From NCBI RefSeq assembly GCF_040939455.1, contig NC_134117.1, forward strand, positions 62,828,501-62,892,500: a stretch of 64,000 nucleotides of DNA, written 5' to 3'. The position numbers and the translations under genes were made by a program. Position 1 is the first letter of the stretch. Each line of letters opens with the position of its first letter. Shown piece by piece: positions 36,927-49,752 of this stretch. The DNA is from Microcebus murinus. Taxonomy: Eukaryota; Chordata; Mammalia; Primates; Cheirogaleidae. The notes under the pieces were generated by a model that saw only the letters and a list, made by a program, of their open reading frames with translations, was not told the origin of the DNA and did no database searches.

Positions 36927-38489
36927 CCACCTTGTGGCCCTTTATTAATTTTATAAAGAGTGGCTTCAGTCAGTAAGTATAAATGAGTGTCAGAGTTTAG
37001 GGAAAAATCAGAATGTATAATGACAAATAGAGAAACAATGATTGCTTTGGTGAACTTAGGTGTGATTCTACACTTAGGTGTTATTCTAATGTATTCTTAA
37101 TTTACTAATAAAAATCTTATTTACTTCTGATTCTAACAAAAAATTATTTAAGTTTCTTTTAAACATATGTGACTTTTTAATCTTTTCTTTTTTAAAAATT
37201 CTTTTTATATTCTTTATCATTTTTTAAACCACATTTAAAATCTAGTCCCTCACAATTTCTTAATCATTAGCCCTCATATGCATGTAATATTGAAAAGCAC
37301 CATTCAAGTTACTTTATGATTTTATAGAATAGTATCAATGCCGTTTACTAATTTTCAGCATCCTGGAATGTGTGTCATCCAGATAGTGATTTGTTTGGGC
37401 TTAAAAGTTTAAAGTGTTTATTTCTATCACTTCTACCTTTATCACTATGCAGCTTGTAAATTCAGATAGAATACTGATCACTGCATCATTTTAAAAGAAA
37501 ACAACTTTTGTTTCGCATCTATTTTAAAGCAGGTCAATAGCTTGGCTGTTTTGATGCTACTGTAGAGTTCATATGCCTCTTTACTTATTAATGGACTTGG
37601 GACTTCATGTTCTGAATTACTTTATGTTTGAAATCTTTGAAAAGACTTTTCTTATTCCCCCTTGCCATCTGTCAGCATTTTGTTTCTTTTGACCCAATTC
37701 GCTATTGTTTTCACTAATGGACTAAACTTTGGTTGGAAGCCACTCACTTATTAGAATTTGGAAACTTTGGTGCTTTATTTTGTGGTTTTGCAAGCTTCTA
37801 GAACTCTACCAAAGTCGCAAACTTACACAGCATATAATGGACCAAAAACAAGAGTAAATTAAATGTCAAAAGTTTTCTAAAATTTATAACACGAATAGAT
37901 TATATTTATTGAAGAAAATTAGAATACTTAATTTGCCATTGGATCAACCAGTTATTCCTAGTATTTTAGTTATTTGCTTTTGGATTTCAATGTGCTTATA
38001 TAGATAATTCGGTGGTGCTTAAGTTTCTCACAACAATTAGGCTAAAATTTATATGCTCTTGAAAGATTGTCTTACGCCTGTCCATCTTACTTATCAATAT
38101 ATGGTGACTATTTTCCATTTTAATACAAATGTGTTTATCCGTATACAAACTAGCTGGCCACACTGTGGTTCTCTCATTTCAAAGGTTTTCCTTTTTGCTA
38201 TTTTCTGAGTCTCTTTCTAAGCTTCCACTTTCTCTACTTTGATGTTACATGCAAAACTCTTCCGTTTCAAGGCTCAGATCTGATACAACTTTACACAAGA
38301 ATTACACAAGAATTATTCTAATGCAATCCAATCAGAAAATATCTCCATTTATTTGTTCCTATGACACTTATTTCCTCATCTTTTATCTATTATAGTTTAT
38401 TTTGTATTAAAATTTTTATGTATAGTTTATTCATATTCTGATTGTATAGAATTTCTCATGCCATGGTTTGTCAATATTAGTTATATTGA
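36927..38489. other. Unassigned AT-rich intergenic DNA
   Basis: No gene or confident repeat is recognised. Confidence 0.35.
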
Positions 38490-38572
38490 TAAAATAATAT
38501 CAATCATCAGTAGTTCTCAGAGCAGTTAGCACAGAGTCTAGAATATAGTGGATAATCAATAAATTCTAAACT
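38490..38572 (+). mobile_element. Possible L2/MIR tail
   Basis: 'gttagcacagagtctagaat' followed by 'ggataatcaataaattctaa' resembles the L2 or MIR 3' end in forward orientation. Confidence 0.4.
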
Positions 38573-39319
38573 ACATCAAGTTTTGCAAGAGATTTCAAAC
38601 AAATTTTGGAATTCTTGCATATTAAAGATGTCTACTAGTTTATAGTAATTTAAATAAATGATGGCTGCGATCCATTATGTATTTAAGGTATTGGGGTTCA
38701 TAAATGTATATGAGGAAGCATTATCTTTTTACTATACATTTTGTGATATAAAAAGATGAATAGTTTGTCTTTCCAAAGCATACAGTTGGAGACAATTTCA
38801 TTGAAGTTGCTGGAGTCATCTTGCAGATGAGTAAAAGAAACAGCAATTGTCAAAAAAAATTAGACTGCAGTAGTTGCATTGTCTAAGTTGGCTTCATTTG
38901 GTGTCTAATTAGAGAACTCATGTGTTAGACATCAAGACTGTTTTCAACCACATGTGTGATATCATAGCCATAATGAAATTAATCATGTTGTCAGTCAAAG
39001 ACCTCATAAATAGGAAGAGAATTGTTAGACATATGTATAATGAAATGTGACATTGACATTTCATGACAGCTGAGCTGACCCAAAGAATCATTCTCCTAAA
39101 ATGGACCTTTGCTGATTTTGTCATTGTACATTTGTAGTTACAGTGAAGTACTTTTACCTGTGTCCCACATACAGAAATTCAACGTTGCAATTATATCATT
39201 TTCAGTGGCTTCATTTTCACTCTGAAGAAGTAGGCCAGAGGAAAAATGGAGGGAAAGAGGGAGACAAAAAGGAAGAGGAATTAGAACTCAATCACAAGTC
39301 TGTCTTAAAGCTTCCACAA
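38573..39319. other. Unassigned intergenic DNA with a small hairpin
   Basis: No gene is recognised. A perfect 9-bp-arm hairpin (ATGAAATGT/ACATTTCAT, 7-nt loop) lies at 39040-39064. Confidence 0.35.
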
Positions 39320-39530
39320 AGGAGAAAATTGACATTTATTAACAACTAACAATGTATCTAACAACTATTTTAAATATCTTACCTAATTTAATTTTTCAAA
39401 ATTCTACAAAGTGGATAGTTTCACCATTTTATAGATTTTTTTTAAAAAAGAGGATCTGAGAAGTTTACTAGGTTGTTCAATATCTCAAACAGGGACATGA
39501 CATAGTAGAAAGGAAATTCAAAGTCAGCTC
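39320..39530 (-). mobile_element. MIR SINE remnant
   Basis: 'gtggatagtttcaccatttt' (39412-39431) followed by 'gaggatctgagaagtttact' is the reverse MIR core, with 'aacaactatttt' upstream matching its tail. Confidence 0.5.
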
Positions 39531-40377
39531 TTGAGAAGTTTTGCTGTTTCCACTTTACTGTCCTGTTTCCAAACTGTAGAAGAATCATGTTCCACACTGA
39601 CCCAAACTCCCTATTTATTAAAATACATCATGGAAAGGGAAAGGCTCAAGACAACTAGTCTGGAGAAAAATGATGAAAAATTGAAAAGTTTTAAGTCACT
39701 AGTATAATACCCTCATTGACATTTTAGAAAAAGTACCTAACTCAGTACCTACTTTCCCAGACCTGGTATGCAATGTTCTGACTCTGCATTTAATGCATAG
39801 TCCCATACAAGTACCAAAAAATGAGAAGAAGCATTAATCACATTTAATTATTATTTTTGTTGAGGGTGGTGACAAACAACACAAGTATTTGGGTTTAAAT
39901 TGTGATGAGATACCACTTTTAAGGTACATTAAACATATAGCTTTGTTTAAAAAAGACATTTAACTTATATGTTTAACTCCTTTTATTCACAAATTCCCTT
40001 AGAAATAACAAATGTATTAAAAACAAAAATAAGTTTGATATCTCTCTTAAAAATAGAAGATTGGAATGGTTGTCATCAATAGACAGATGGAAATGCAGAT
40101 AGGATTGTACTGAAGGAAGTACTAAGAAATCGATACTGTGAAACATGTAAAAGAGATTCTGCCTTAAGGTATGTGGACAGAATATCTCAGGAGAAAGACA
40201 ATACAAAACAAAAACAGAAACAAAAATCAAACAAACACAAACAGTAAAACAACCACGCTTGGAACAGAACGTGCCAGCTGGGACCGTGAAGCCTCAAATG
40301 GAAGAATTTTGGGAGGTGTCTTGCCAACACGTTAGCCCATGTTTAGTTTAAGTAGAGGTGAGTGTGCAAAAGGAAGG
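39531..40377. other. Unassigned intergenic DNA
   Basis: No feature is recognised. A CAAA-rich run lies near 40204-40247. Confidence 0.35.
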
Positions 40378-40418
40378 CACTGCAGCAGAAAGTTCCGTGT
40401 GAACTTTCTGCTGCAGTG
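40378..40418. repeat. Perfect 18-bp inverted repeat with 5-nt loop
   Basis: The left arm CACTGCAGCAGAAAGTTC (40378-40395) is perfectly complementary to the right arm at 40401-40418, with loop CGTGT. Pairing does not extend beyond the arms. It matches no repeat terminus I know. It could be a cruciform or hairpin RNA, or a template-switch mutation. Confidence 0.9.
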
Positions 40419-41439
40419 TAGAAAGTAGAAGTCAGAGGACGTGAGATGGTCCCCATGAGAATTAGTTTTTTACAATTAATAGGGATGGTAACTACTTCTG
40501 AACCGATGAACTCCCCTGCAAATGCAAATGGCTGGCTGGTCTCCCACTTCCTCACTGCTTCCCAGGAATCTGAACTCCAGTGGAGAAAAATAAAATGCCT
40601 GAAATGTAAATATCTTCCTTTCCTAATGATTTAGAATAAAACACTTGAATAAGAGGCCTCACCAATCTGAAAAGCACTTTATACATTCATCAATAAATAT
40701 ACAAAAAGTTTCCTTAATCTAAAAGGAGACAATATTTTGAAACTTCAGTGGCAGTTACCTCCAATAAAGCAGATTTACTCCTAAGTAACAGGAGGAAACC
40801 TAAATGTCTTCTATGTATTATGTAAGATAATCAAGAGAAGGTTGTAATTATGAGAAGTGGATATTTGATATCAAATTAAAACATTTATGAAAAATTGTAT
40901 GATTTTATGTCATGCAAAGAAATAAAGTTTGAGTTGGCTAAAGAATTCCAAATACATTTGTTTAAGGATAAAGAAATAAACATAATGAAGGTAATCTGAG
41001 ATGTATTAATGTCTGAGATATCAGTAATTCCTGAAGGAAAGAACAGAGCCTACTGATAAGTACTAAGTGAAGGATTATGAGAAGAAAACCCAGGATACTG
41101 AAAAACAAAACTTGAGACAAATAAAATCAAAAGGTGTAGCCATTTACACAGAGAGATTAGTGAAGAGACACACCTAAAAAGAAAATGGCAAGATTTTGGA
41201 ATTTCTACAGAGGTAAAGTATCTGAAAAGCTACATATGTAAAACTAAAATAGATTGATATCAGGTTTCTTATCTACAATGAGAAACTTTAGAAAGTAATT
41301 GAACAAATACTTTGAATGCAGCCAACACTCCAGAATTTAATATGACAATACATTTTAACTTTGTTTTATAATATAATTGTACTGATTTCACCTGTCATCA
41401 TATCAAGATACTTAGATGTCTTATCCCATTTAAGTAACC
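40419..41439. other. Unassigned intergenic DNA
   Basis: No feature is recognised. Confidence 0.35.
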
Positions 41440-41600
41440 AAATTATCCTTCTTGTATGTTATTTTTACTCCCATTATAAAGATGAGAATATAAAGGCACA
41501 AGAGGGTGAAGTAGCTCTTTGAGGTTATGCATAGAGTTTGGGGGAGGGGCAGGATTCAAGTCCAAGCCAGACTAAATCTAGAAGCTAAAAAGTACATCCT
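41440..41600 (-). mobile_element. MIR SINE remnant
   Basis: 'cccattataaagatgagaat' (41471-41490), 'aggcacaagagggtgaagta' and 'ggggcaggattcaagtccaa' follow the reverse MIR consensus in order. Confidence 0.6.
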
Positions 41601-41999
41601 ACACAATAATACTTCTCCAGAACCATGAAAAAAGTGTATATAAGAAGATGATAAATTTAAGAATAATTTAATAAACTCATATTTAAATGAGCTTTTTATA
41701 ATAATGTAAAAGATTTAGAATCTACCAAATCTATGACTTAATATTAAAAATAAAATTATATTCAAAACAATCATAAGCCAAAAGGCACAGTTCAAATGAT
41801 AAAATTATATTCTATCACAATAGGCCACATTTAAATAGGATTAATATATAGATTTCACACTTATTTATAAAACATTATAAATATATATATAAAATTTTCA
41901 TATATATGTATATATATGAATTATTGCCTTAAATAATCAAAAATATGCATATGCAAATATAAAAAAATTTTTAGATGAAATTACTGAGCATTGGTGAAT
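41601..41999. other. AT-rich intergenic DNA
   Basis: Contains a TATATA-rich patch at about 41879-41922. Nothing else is recognised. Confidence 0.4.
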
Positions 42000-42270
42000 G
42001 ATTTGCAAGAACAAGCCTGCTCATATATTTATTGGAGTTGTAAGTTGATTTAATCTTTCTGAAGAAAAATTTGGCAGTGAGCAAAGTAATGCCCCCAAAT
42101 AGATCCAAATATACATGGGGATTTAGTTTAAAATAAAGTGGTCCAAAAATAGTTTCCTGTAGATGTAGGAATGCAGTATAAAAATGAAAGTGACATTTTC
42201 GAATCAGTGGGGAAAAGAGAGATCATTCAATAACCAGGAACGGGGAATATATTAATAAATCGGGATCTCT
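42000..42270 (+). mobile_element. Possible old L1 ORF2 fragment
   Basis: 'gaaaaatttggcagtgagca' and 'gagatcattcaataaccagg' (42220-42239) resemble forward L1 ORF2 blocks, but in non-standard order and strongly diverged. Confidence 0.35.
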
Positions 42271-42809
42271 GTCTCACTGCTTGGAAATACCTTCACCTCT
42301 CAATTATTATAAATAATTCACCCATGTTATTTATGCATCTAGTCTTCTATATTTTTGAGCACTGTTTTGATTCCCTTTTTAAAATTAAAATTGATCCAGA
42401 TGAAAACAAACATATAATATTTCAGGTATTAATAAGTTTCCATATAAAAAAATAAAAAAAATAGCAGAGCAAGGCAAAGAAAATATGTTCATGGAGGACT
42501 GAGGGCTTTACTTAGGATAGTGAAGGGCTGCTGTTTACAGAGGCTGGAGGGAGGGAGGTGGGGCCTAGATGTCTGAGACAGAGAGAGAGAGGGAGAGAGA
42601 AAGCAAAAGCACATGTTCTGTATCTGTTCTGGGCAGAGGAAGACCCTGGAGGGAGGCATACTTGGCAAGTTTGTGGCACAACAAGGAGTCTCACTAGTTC
42701 ACTAGTTGAAAAGAAGGGACACAAAGGCAGAGGACAGTCAAGGACCAGAGGACTCAGTCCCTAACTTTTGCCTTTAGCAAAAAGTTTTTTAACTTTTGAT
42801 TTTAGCTTT
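42271..42809. other. Unassigned DNA with a purine-rich patch
   Basis: A GGGA/GAGA-rich strand runs from about 42541 to 42604. No gene is recognised, although short frames exist on both strands. Confidence 0.4.
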
Positions 42810-43080
42810 TGCTTAGAATGAGATTTTGAGCAGAGGAATGACATGATTTGACTTATGCTTTAAAAGTGTCACACTAGCTACTGTGTGTGTTGAGAATAAA
42901 TGAGTTAGAGGGTGTCATAATACCCCAGGTAAGACATGATGATGGTAGGTCATAATAAATGGTTTGATTCTGGATATATTTGAAAGTGGGGCTAACAAAA
43001 TTGATTGATTGATTGATTGTGGGGTTTGTATCAAAGAGAGGAATCAACCTTTGACTTTTAAGGTTGATAGGAGAGATCCA
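42810..43080 (-). mobile_element. Ancient LINE (L2-type) remnant
   Basis: 'tttgagcagaggaatgacat' (42825-42844) and 'gattctggatatatttgaaa' (42965-42984) are phrases of an abundant ancient mammalian repeat that I associate with reverse L2. Family assignment is tentative. Confidence 0.4.
43001..43019 (+). repeat. (TTGA)n short tandem repeat
   Basis: About five perfect TTGA units. Confidence 0.9.
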
Positions 43081-43555
43081 ATATTATTAACCTTAATTAG
43101 AACAGAGAAGCACACCCACACAAATAAACACACACACCTCATCATACTAAAAGTGGTTTATGCTAAACAACTAACTATACATTTCCAATACAGACGTGAA
43201 AAGATGCCCAGCACTTATGTGCCAAGAAAGATCAAAACATAAGAATTCGACAAATATCAGATTCTTTGATGATGTTCAGGGCTGGTAAGTCTGTGCAGAA
43301 ACAAGCATTCTCACACATTGTTGAGCAACAGTTTATTGTAAAGTATTTTTGTAGGAATATTGGATAATTTTTCTCATACTTAATGTGTTTACTATATGAC
43401 CTGATTATCTCAATGAATAGGAATTTTTACTGAAAATTCACAACTGACAAGAATGTAAGTTACCAATACATTTCTGGAAATTTAATTGATAATGTCCTCC
43501 AAACCATTTATACTCATTCTTATTCCATCCTTGGCATGGACAAGATTCAGTGGTG
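43081..43555. other. Unassigned intergenic DNA
   Basis: A short CACA/AACA-rich patch lies near 43110-43138. Weak L1-like phrases occur near 43195-43330 but are not convincing. Confidence 0.3.
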
Positions 43556-43775
43556 ATATAAACTCTGGACTCATGTAGTCATGAATTTGTAACCTGATTC
43601 TAACATTTTGAGGCTGAACCCAGCAAAATACCTATGTTTTCTCAATTTATATTTTCTTAGTTGTAGCCCTATGATATTATTGTTAAGGATTACATGGAAT
43701 AATGAGCATAAAGTATACTTGGCACAGTGCCTGACATAATGTAATTATTCAATGAAAGGCAGCTCTGTTAATGCA
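43556..43775 (+). mobile_element. MIR SINE remnant
   Basis: 'ttggcacagtgcctgacata' (43719-43738) and the preceding 'attacatggaataatgagca' match the 3' half of MIR in forward orientation. Confidence 0.6.
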
Positions 43776-46229
43776 GTACTTAGAATTGGGGTGGCTGAAG
43801 CATATGTAGACTCCAGTGTTTAGTAATTTCTTCCTGTGAAAATTTTCCCTGCTCTGAATACTTGAAATTTCTGAAAATTCCAGGTGAATTTTTTTCACTT
43901 CTAAGGAAGAATCCAGGAGAATGACCACTTAGAAAGAGTAAAAAATGCACTATAAACATGACCTTTTGTTTCTTCCTTGCTCAATAGATTAATCTATTTG
44001 CCCATGTCTCTAGAATTCTTATTTGCATTTAACTTGTTCTTAGTACATAATGCATTTTATTGCATTAACGTTAGTCATCCCAATATTTGTTTGATACGAT
44101 TTATGTCTTGAATATTCATGTAGTTGGTTTAGCACAAAAATGTAAGTTTACATATGATCTTGAAAAAAAAAGGGAAATTATAATAGAGACCTGCAGCTTA
44201 AAAGTTGTATTTTTTTTCTCTGAACATAAATTGGACTTGGCATGAAATAAGAAGCTGCATTTCTACTCATTTCTTTAGTACCATCCTCTGAATTTATGTT
44301 CAAAGTCAAATATTTATTTAAATTAAACTCTCTAAAGAAAAGACTAAGCAATAAATTAGTTAAAAATAAATGTAATTATAAAATATGTTTTTCCTATTTT
44401 CAAAGCAATCTCTGCCCCATTTCAGAAATCAACAGGTAAAGGCAATTGCCTCCCTTGTAATTTAGCATTGTGATTCAGTGTAGCCAGTGTGAAGGAAGCG
44501 TTAAAAGAACACAAGAACACCTAACCTGGGTTAGGGAAGGATCAGTAAAATCTTAGTAAAGGAAAGAGAAAAAATTAAGTCTGGAAGGAGAGGTAGAAGG
44601 GATCGAACAGGCAGAGCCATAAAAAAAGCTTGGAAATATCAATGCAAGTCCTAAGGGGTATTTAAATTGGCCCATAGGAAATGACATGATATGAATTAAT
44701 TTAAAGAGTTAATTTGCACCGCAAATAGCACATGCATAAATAAGGGGCAAATAAGCAGTGGGATTTAAATTAAAATATGTGTGCATACTTTCAATTCTAT
44801 TTTTAACATCTTGGAAGAAACGTTTTTATAGGAGATAGCTTGGCTGGTTTTGAAGATGCCGTAGAATTGATGAGCAATGCCAGCCTGTCTTGAGCAAATT
44901 GTCAAAGCTAAATGGAGCAAGTGTTTAAAATGGTCACTCAGTCAGAACCATCTGCTTATTAAAGTGTTTGCTTGGGAAGCCAGGTGCTCAAGTGCTAATG
45001 CATTTATTGATGACATGCAAATTTGTTAAATATTGAAATCTCCTTCATCAAGATGTCACAGTTGTTCTTCCCCTTCCTCTTTTCCATTCTTTTCTTGCAA
45101 CAGTCGAGAGAACAAATCAGCAAAGCCTGAGTTCAGCTTTGATCTATGAAAAAGCTAATTAAGGCAGAACAAAAGATAAATAATACAGAATGTGAAGAAA
45201 TAAATTAAGCATTTTTCCCCAAGTAAGCTGTGCTATTTATTCATAAGGGCACCAAAAAGTTGATTTTATCGTCCCTATGGGGTCTCTTTCCATGACAAAA
45301 TATGTTATATCAAACATTAATTTATTACAAAATGGGAACTATTTCAGATAGAATTTTTTTGGTTTTAAAATACTGCCTAAATTATTAGACCATATATGAA
45401 GTAATGAGGAAAACTGGAGGCTTTAAAAGTAATGAAGGCAGGACAACCACTGAGTGTGTAGGCAGTGATTAAAATAGCTTTAAACCATTAAAGGTAAAAT
45501 TGTCAATTAAAGAAAGTACAACACGTGCTCTACCTTCCAGTTGTAGCCGATGCTAGTTACTCTCTAGATCTATTTCCTGCTGTGCTCACTTTGTGTATCA
45601 TGTTTGGTCACCTCATCATAATTTGTTTTGTCTCTCTCCTCAAATGGATGGTTCCCATCTACTCTCATGCTCTTTTTGTGCAATATGGAAAGTGCTGTGA
45701 TAGAGGTGCAAGCCAGCTTTAGGAAAATAAAAGCTTGCAAGAGAAAGGAGACTCAAGTTCAATTGTACCAGACAAAAAGTTTTAAGTAGTAGACAGCGTG
45801 GAGTAAAGGAAAGAGCAAAAGGAGGAATCAGGCACAGAGATGTGATGGAACAATGAGGTTTGGTAGCACGTAGTACTTTTCAAGTGTGGACCAAATATGG
45901 TGGCCAGACAAATGGCATAAACTAAGGTTGAAAAAGTGAATCGTAACAAACAACTTTGAAGGGCACTTTTGCCATCCTGAGAGAAAGGAACTTTTATGTT
46001 GGCATGGTATAAATAATCATTTCGGGATTACAAGGTACTCACATGCTTGTGTCACAGGGGCAGGTATGTAATACTTGTCTATAGAGCAGACAGAGTAGAG
46101 CGAGTCTTTAAAATAGTAAGTCATTTTACATCATTCTGCTCATTAAAAGCTGGCATTTGATCTGCATTTCAACTTGTATAAAAGTCAATTGTGTAAAAAG
46201 GATTGTGTAAAAAGGCTCAATATTCTTAC
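43776..46229. other. Repeat-poor intergenic DNA with a possible conserved noncoding block
   Basis: No gene is recognised. The part at about 44400-45300 is repeat-free and of higher complexity, with homeodomain-like sites such as 'agctaattaaggc' (45153-45165). A 14-bp unit 'attgtgtaaaaagg' is perfectly tandem at 46188-46215. Confidence 0.4.
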
Positions 46230-46710
46230 TAAATTCACTTCCTTCTACTGTATCCCTTGCTCACTTTGTTCTTTGATTCCCTGACATCTTCAGAGTTGTA
46301 ATTCATCAGGCACAATCCTTTCTCGAGATTTCTGCATTAGCTATTTATTCTGTCTGGATTTTATTCCCCAGACATGAGCATGGAAACTCCTTATTTCCAT
46401 GAAAACTTTGCTGAAATACTACTTTCTTCCTGGTTGCTCAGCCTATATTAAATTGCACACTCAGCACTCTCAATCTTTTTTTTTTTCTCTGCTTTCTTTT
46501 TCTCTATAGCTTTTATTACCTTCTAATATATTAATTTATTTACCTTTTAATGTGTATACTGTATATTATTCATCACCTACTCACAATAGGAATGTAATGT
46601 CCACAAGGCAGACATCTATGACTATTTTATTCACTGATGCAAATCAAATATTTAGAAGAAGTCTGATAGGGTTCTCAGTACATATTTGTTGAATGAATAC
46701 ATGAGTGAAT
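46230..46710 (+). mobile_element. L2 LINE 3' end
   Basis: Forward L2 landmarks occur in order: 'tttctgcattagctatttat'-like sequence, 'gaaatactactttcttcctg', 'ggaatgtaatgtccacaagg' (46588-46607) and the terminal 'catatttgttgaatgaatac' (46681-46700). Confidence 0.65.
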
Positions 46711-46904
46711 TAATAAACAAAGGGATAGTTTCTAGTATCTTGAAGCTCCTGAATTAACCAACCCTAGAGTGAGCTACCCTACCTCTGGACATATTATGAA
46801 GTAATAACTTCCTAATTGCTTGAGATGGTTAATGATTGGTCAATGATGGTCAATGAGTTGGTCAATGATTTCCATTAACTACAGCTGAAAATACTCTAAC
46901 TCTG
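46711..46904. other. Intergenic DNA with short repeats
   Basis: The unit 'ggtcaatga' recurs three to four times at about 46828-46872. Confidence 0.5.
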
Positions 46905-47216
46905 CAGTCCCCAAATCCCAGGCCATGGACTGGTATTGGTACATGGCATGCTAGGGATCAGGTTGCAGAACTCCATGACCCCTCACTTCCCCATGCATGA
47001 AAAAAATTATATTCTGTTAATCTTAGGAACTGGGGGGCACACAGCAAGAGGTGAGAGGCAGGCAAGCAAGGCAAGCTTCATCTGTATTTACAGCCGCTCC
47101 CCCTTGCTCACATCACCACCTGAGCTCTACCTGCCTCCACACACACCCCCACCCCTGTCTGTGGAAAAATTGTCTTCCATGAAACCAGTCCCTGGTGCCC
47201 AGTCAGTTGGGGACTG
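46905..47216 (+). mobile_element. hAT-Charlie-type miniature transposon
   Basis: The 312-bp non-autonomous element has perfect 10-bp terminal inverted repeats CAGTCCCCAA...TTGGGGACTG. The inner sequence ('aggccatggactggtattgg' and 'ccatgaaaccagtccctggt') matches a common mammalian Charlie-type element. Flanking octamers (taactctg and atacactg) agree in 5 of 8 positions, as expected for an old insertion. A 93-codon frame across it is not a gene. Confidence 0.8.
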
Positions 47217-48560
47217 ATACACTGATACAGAAGAAAGATTCTGTCTGAGACATGTTGTTCTGATACTTAGTGTAATTACTTAAAAATATAGAGTTTCAGA
47301 GTCTTAGACTTATGATAAGACATGGGAAATGAAGATAGATAGATTCAAGACACATTTTAGATACAGAATTGATGTGATATGTGTAAAGAGTTATAAGAGA
47401 CTGTTGCCTGATAGTCTTATTATATGTCTTATTATAAGTAAGATTTCAAAGCCTTGAAGTAGGTAACTTAACAAAGAAGTGATGACACAAATTGGAAAGG
47501 TTGGACTTTGGAAAAATCTGAATTTACTAATTGAGAAGTAGGAAAATACACCTAGGAAAGTCCTCCAGGAAATCCCTTTTGTGATTCTACATAATTCAGA
47601 GAGATAAGAGATTATGTCTCTTTTAAAACATTCTTCAGTCTATGTCCTTGTAGAAATCAAGGCTAAATAAAAGTTTAAAATGCATAGATGATTCTATACT
47701 TATAATTTTTTTAAAAATATATATTTTAAAATATGTAAAATCTCCAACATCATAATTCACCAATACTAATTACATAAAAAAAAGAAACTGTCATTTGTAT
47801 GTAATTATACCAGATCCATGATCATCCAACCAGATGCCACTTTTTATAACAAATGTCACAGATGATACAATGAATTCTTGCAACTGTTTCCAACAAAGTA
47901 GTTAAAACAATCTCCAATCAGGCCTGATAGCATACAGCTGTTTTTCATAATGCACAAAACTAATTTTCTTTATTTCACATGACAATAATAGTTATTTTCT
48001 AAACTGTTTTAAAGCACCTGGCAACCCAGAGCCACATAACTCATTCGCTATATTGCTGTATTTTGGAAAGACTTGGAACCACACATTGTTATCTCTGCAC
48101 CTATACTCAGATGCATCCTATCCTCTTAAAATCACAGAACTTCATGCATTGTTCTATACTTTTTTCTTCAAAATATGTAACTGAAAATATTTTTCAATTA
48201 TATGTGCTCCTATGTGTTATTTCAGAGTAAGACTTGCCCTTCTCATCTATTACCATCATATTAATTGCCCAATCATTCTGCACAAAGAGTGGAAGACTCT
48301 ATAAGTAGTATTTAATTTTATCATTTGAAAATGATGTGATCCATCTAGACAAAGAATGGGAGAATCACCCAACCAGCATTTAATTCCAGAGCTCAATAGT
48401 ATGCTAGCTGCTGGTACAAAATATACAAATATCTCACATATTTGAGCTTAATTGAGAAGGTAAAACTCAGAGATATGGAATAATATCGTCAGTCGAAAAA
48501 AAGCAATAGAAGATTGCAATGCAGTTGTCAGAAAAACCATCACTGAATTGATTTTAGATT
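47217..48560. other. Unassigned AT-rich intergenic DNA
   Basis: No gene or repeat family is recognised. Confidence 0.35.
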
Positions 48561-48567
48561 GATTCTT

Positions 48568-49197
48568 TTTTTTTTTCCCAAGGCAAGCATGAGGTGGAAT
48601 TTATTGAAGGGGAGCAAGACAGGATTATAGATCAAGAACAAGATATAGTTTTACAGAGCAAGATACATATGCCACAGATAATGACTGGACCCTTGTCGTA
48701 GCAGAAAGTTTGGTTATGGTCTGGGTCTTGTTTTAGGATGTCCACTTAGGGACTTCTCCATGGTTCAAACGTCACCATGGAACCACTTTGATTGGACAGT
48801 TGGGAGTTATATGACCTGAGTTTTACAGTGCATGTGTATTTCCCATGAGACTCTCTGAAAGCTTATTTGGTGGGGGGAACAGCAGCAACACCCACTTTCG
48901 TCCCTGGGAGACCCAGAATCCCTTGCTAACCACCTAACATTTCCCTACTCTCTATTCCAGATGCTCAAATCATTGCGTAGGAGTGTCAACTCATCTGGCT
49001 GCTTCCTGCTAAGTGGAGGTGGCAATCCCTGTTAGGGTGGCCTCTTGCAGGTTCTCCGGAGTCCAGGGACTTTGGTGTATGTTCTCAGTAGACTGCTGTA
49101 GGTATGGGTGTGAGGAGGAGGTAGGCGCCACAGCTGGCAGAGAATGTAGGACCATTTGTAGCTTGATGGCCTCTAGATGGGATGAAATAATTAGACA
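48568..49197 (-). mobile_element. Polyadenylated retrocopy of an endogenous-retrovirus 3' end
   Basis: Read in reverse, the block begins (right side) with a short frame resembling the cytoplasmic tail of a gammaretrovirus-like envelope, ending near 49012. A purine-rich tract and a TGTTAGGTGG start typical of an LTR U3 follow at about 48942. An AATAAA signal (reverse of 'tttatt' near 48600) lies about 20 bases before an A-run (T-run 48566-48576). There is no U5 after the R-like end. The sequence therefore looks like an mRNA 3' end copied back by L1. Flanks share 'gattctt' (48561-48567 and 49198-49204), and the site reads TT/AAGA, close to the L1 endonuclease preference. The viral family is undetermined. 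Confidence 0.55.
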
Positions 49198-49231
49198 GAT
49201 TCTTAACGTAGTTTCTTTTCTCAACTCAAAT

Positions 49232-49237
49232 TTATAT

Positions 49238-49271
<34 letters not shown>

Positions 49272-49280
49272 GTATGTATT
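49232..49280. repeat. (TA)n-rich microsatellite
   Basis: A nearly perfect TA run followed by interrupted TACATA/TGTATG units. Confidence 0.9.
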
Positions 49281-49393
49281 ATGTTATTTTGAAGCATCAT
49301 GGCTAAAAGATGACATAAAGGGTCACTGAGATTAATGATGTCAGTGTCAAGTACAGGGTAACTTTAATAATTACATTTCTAAAATATATATGA

Positions 49394-49739
<346 letters not shown>

Positions 49740-49752
49740 AAAATATATATGA

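Noticed and set aside
46936..47217. 93-codon forward frame
   Set aside because: Covers a hAT-Charlie miniature element including its inverted repeat.
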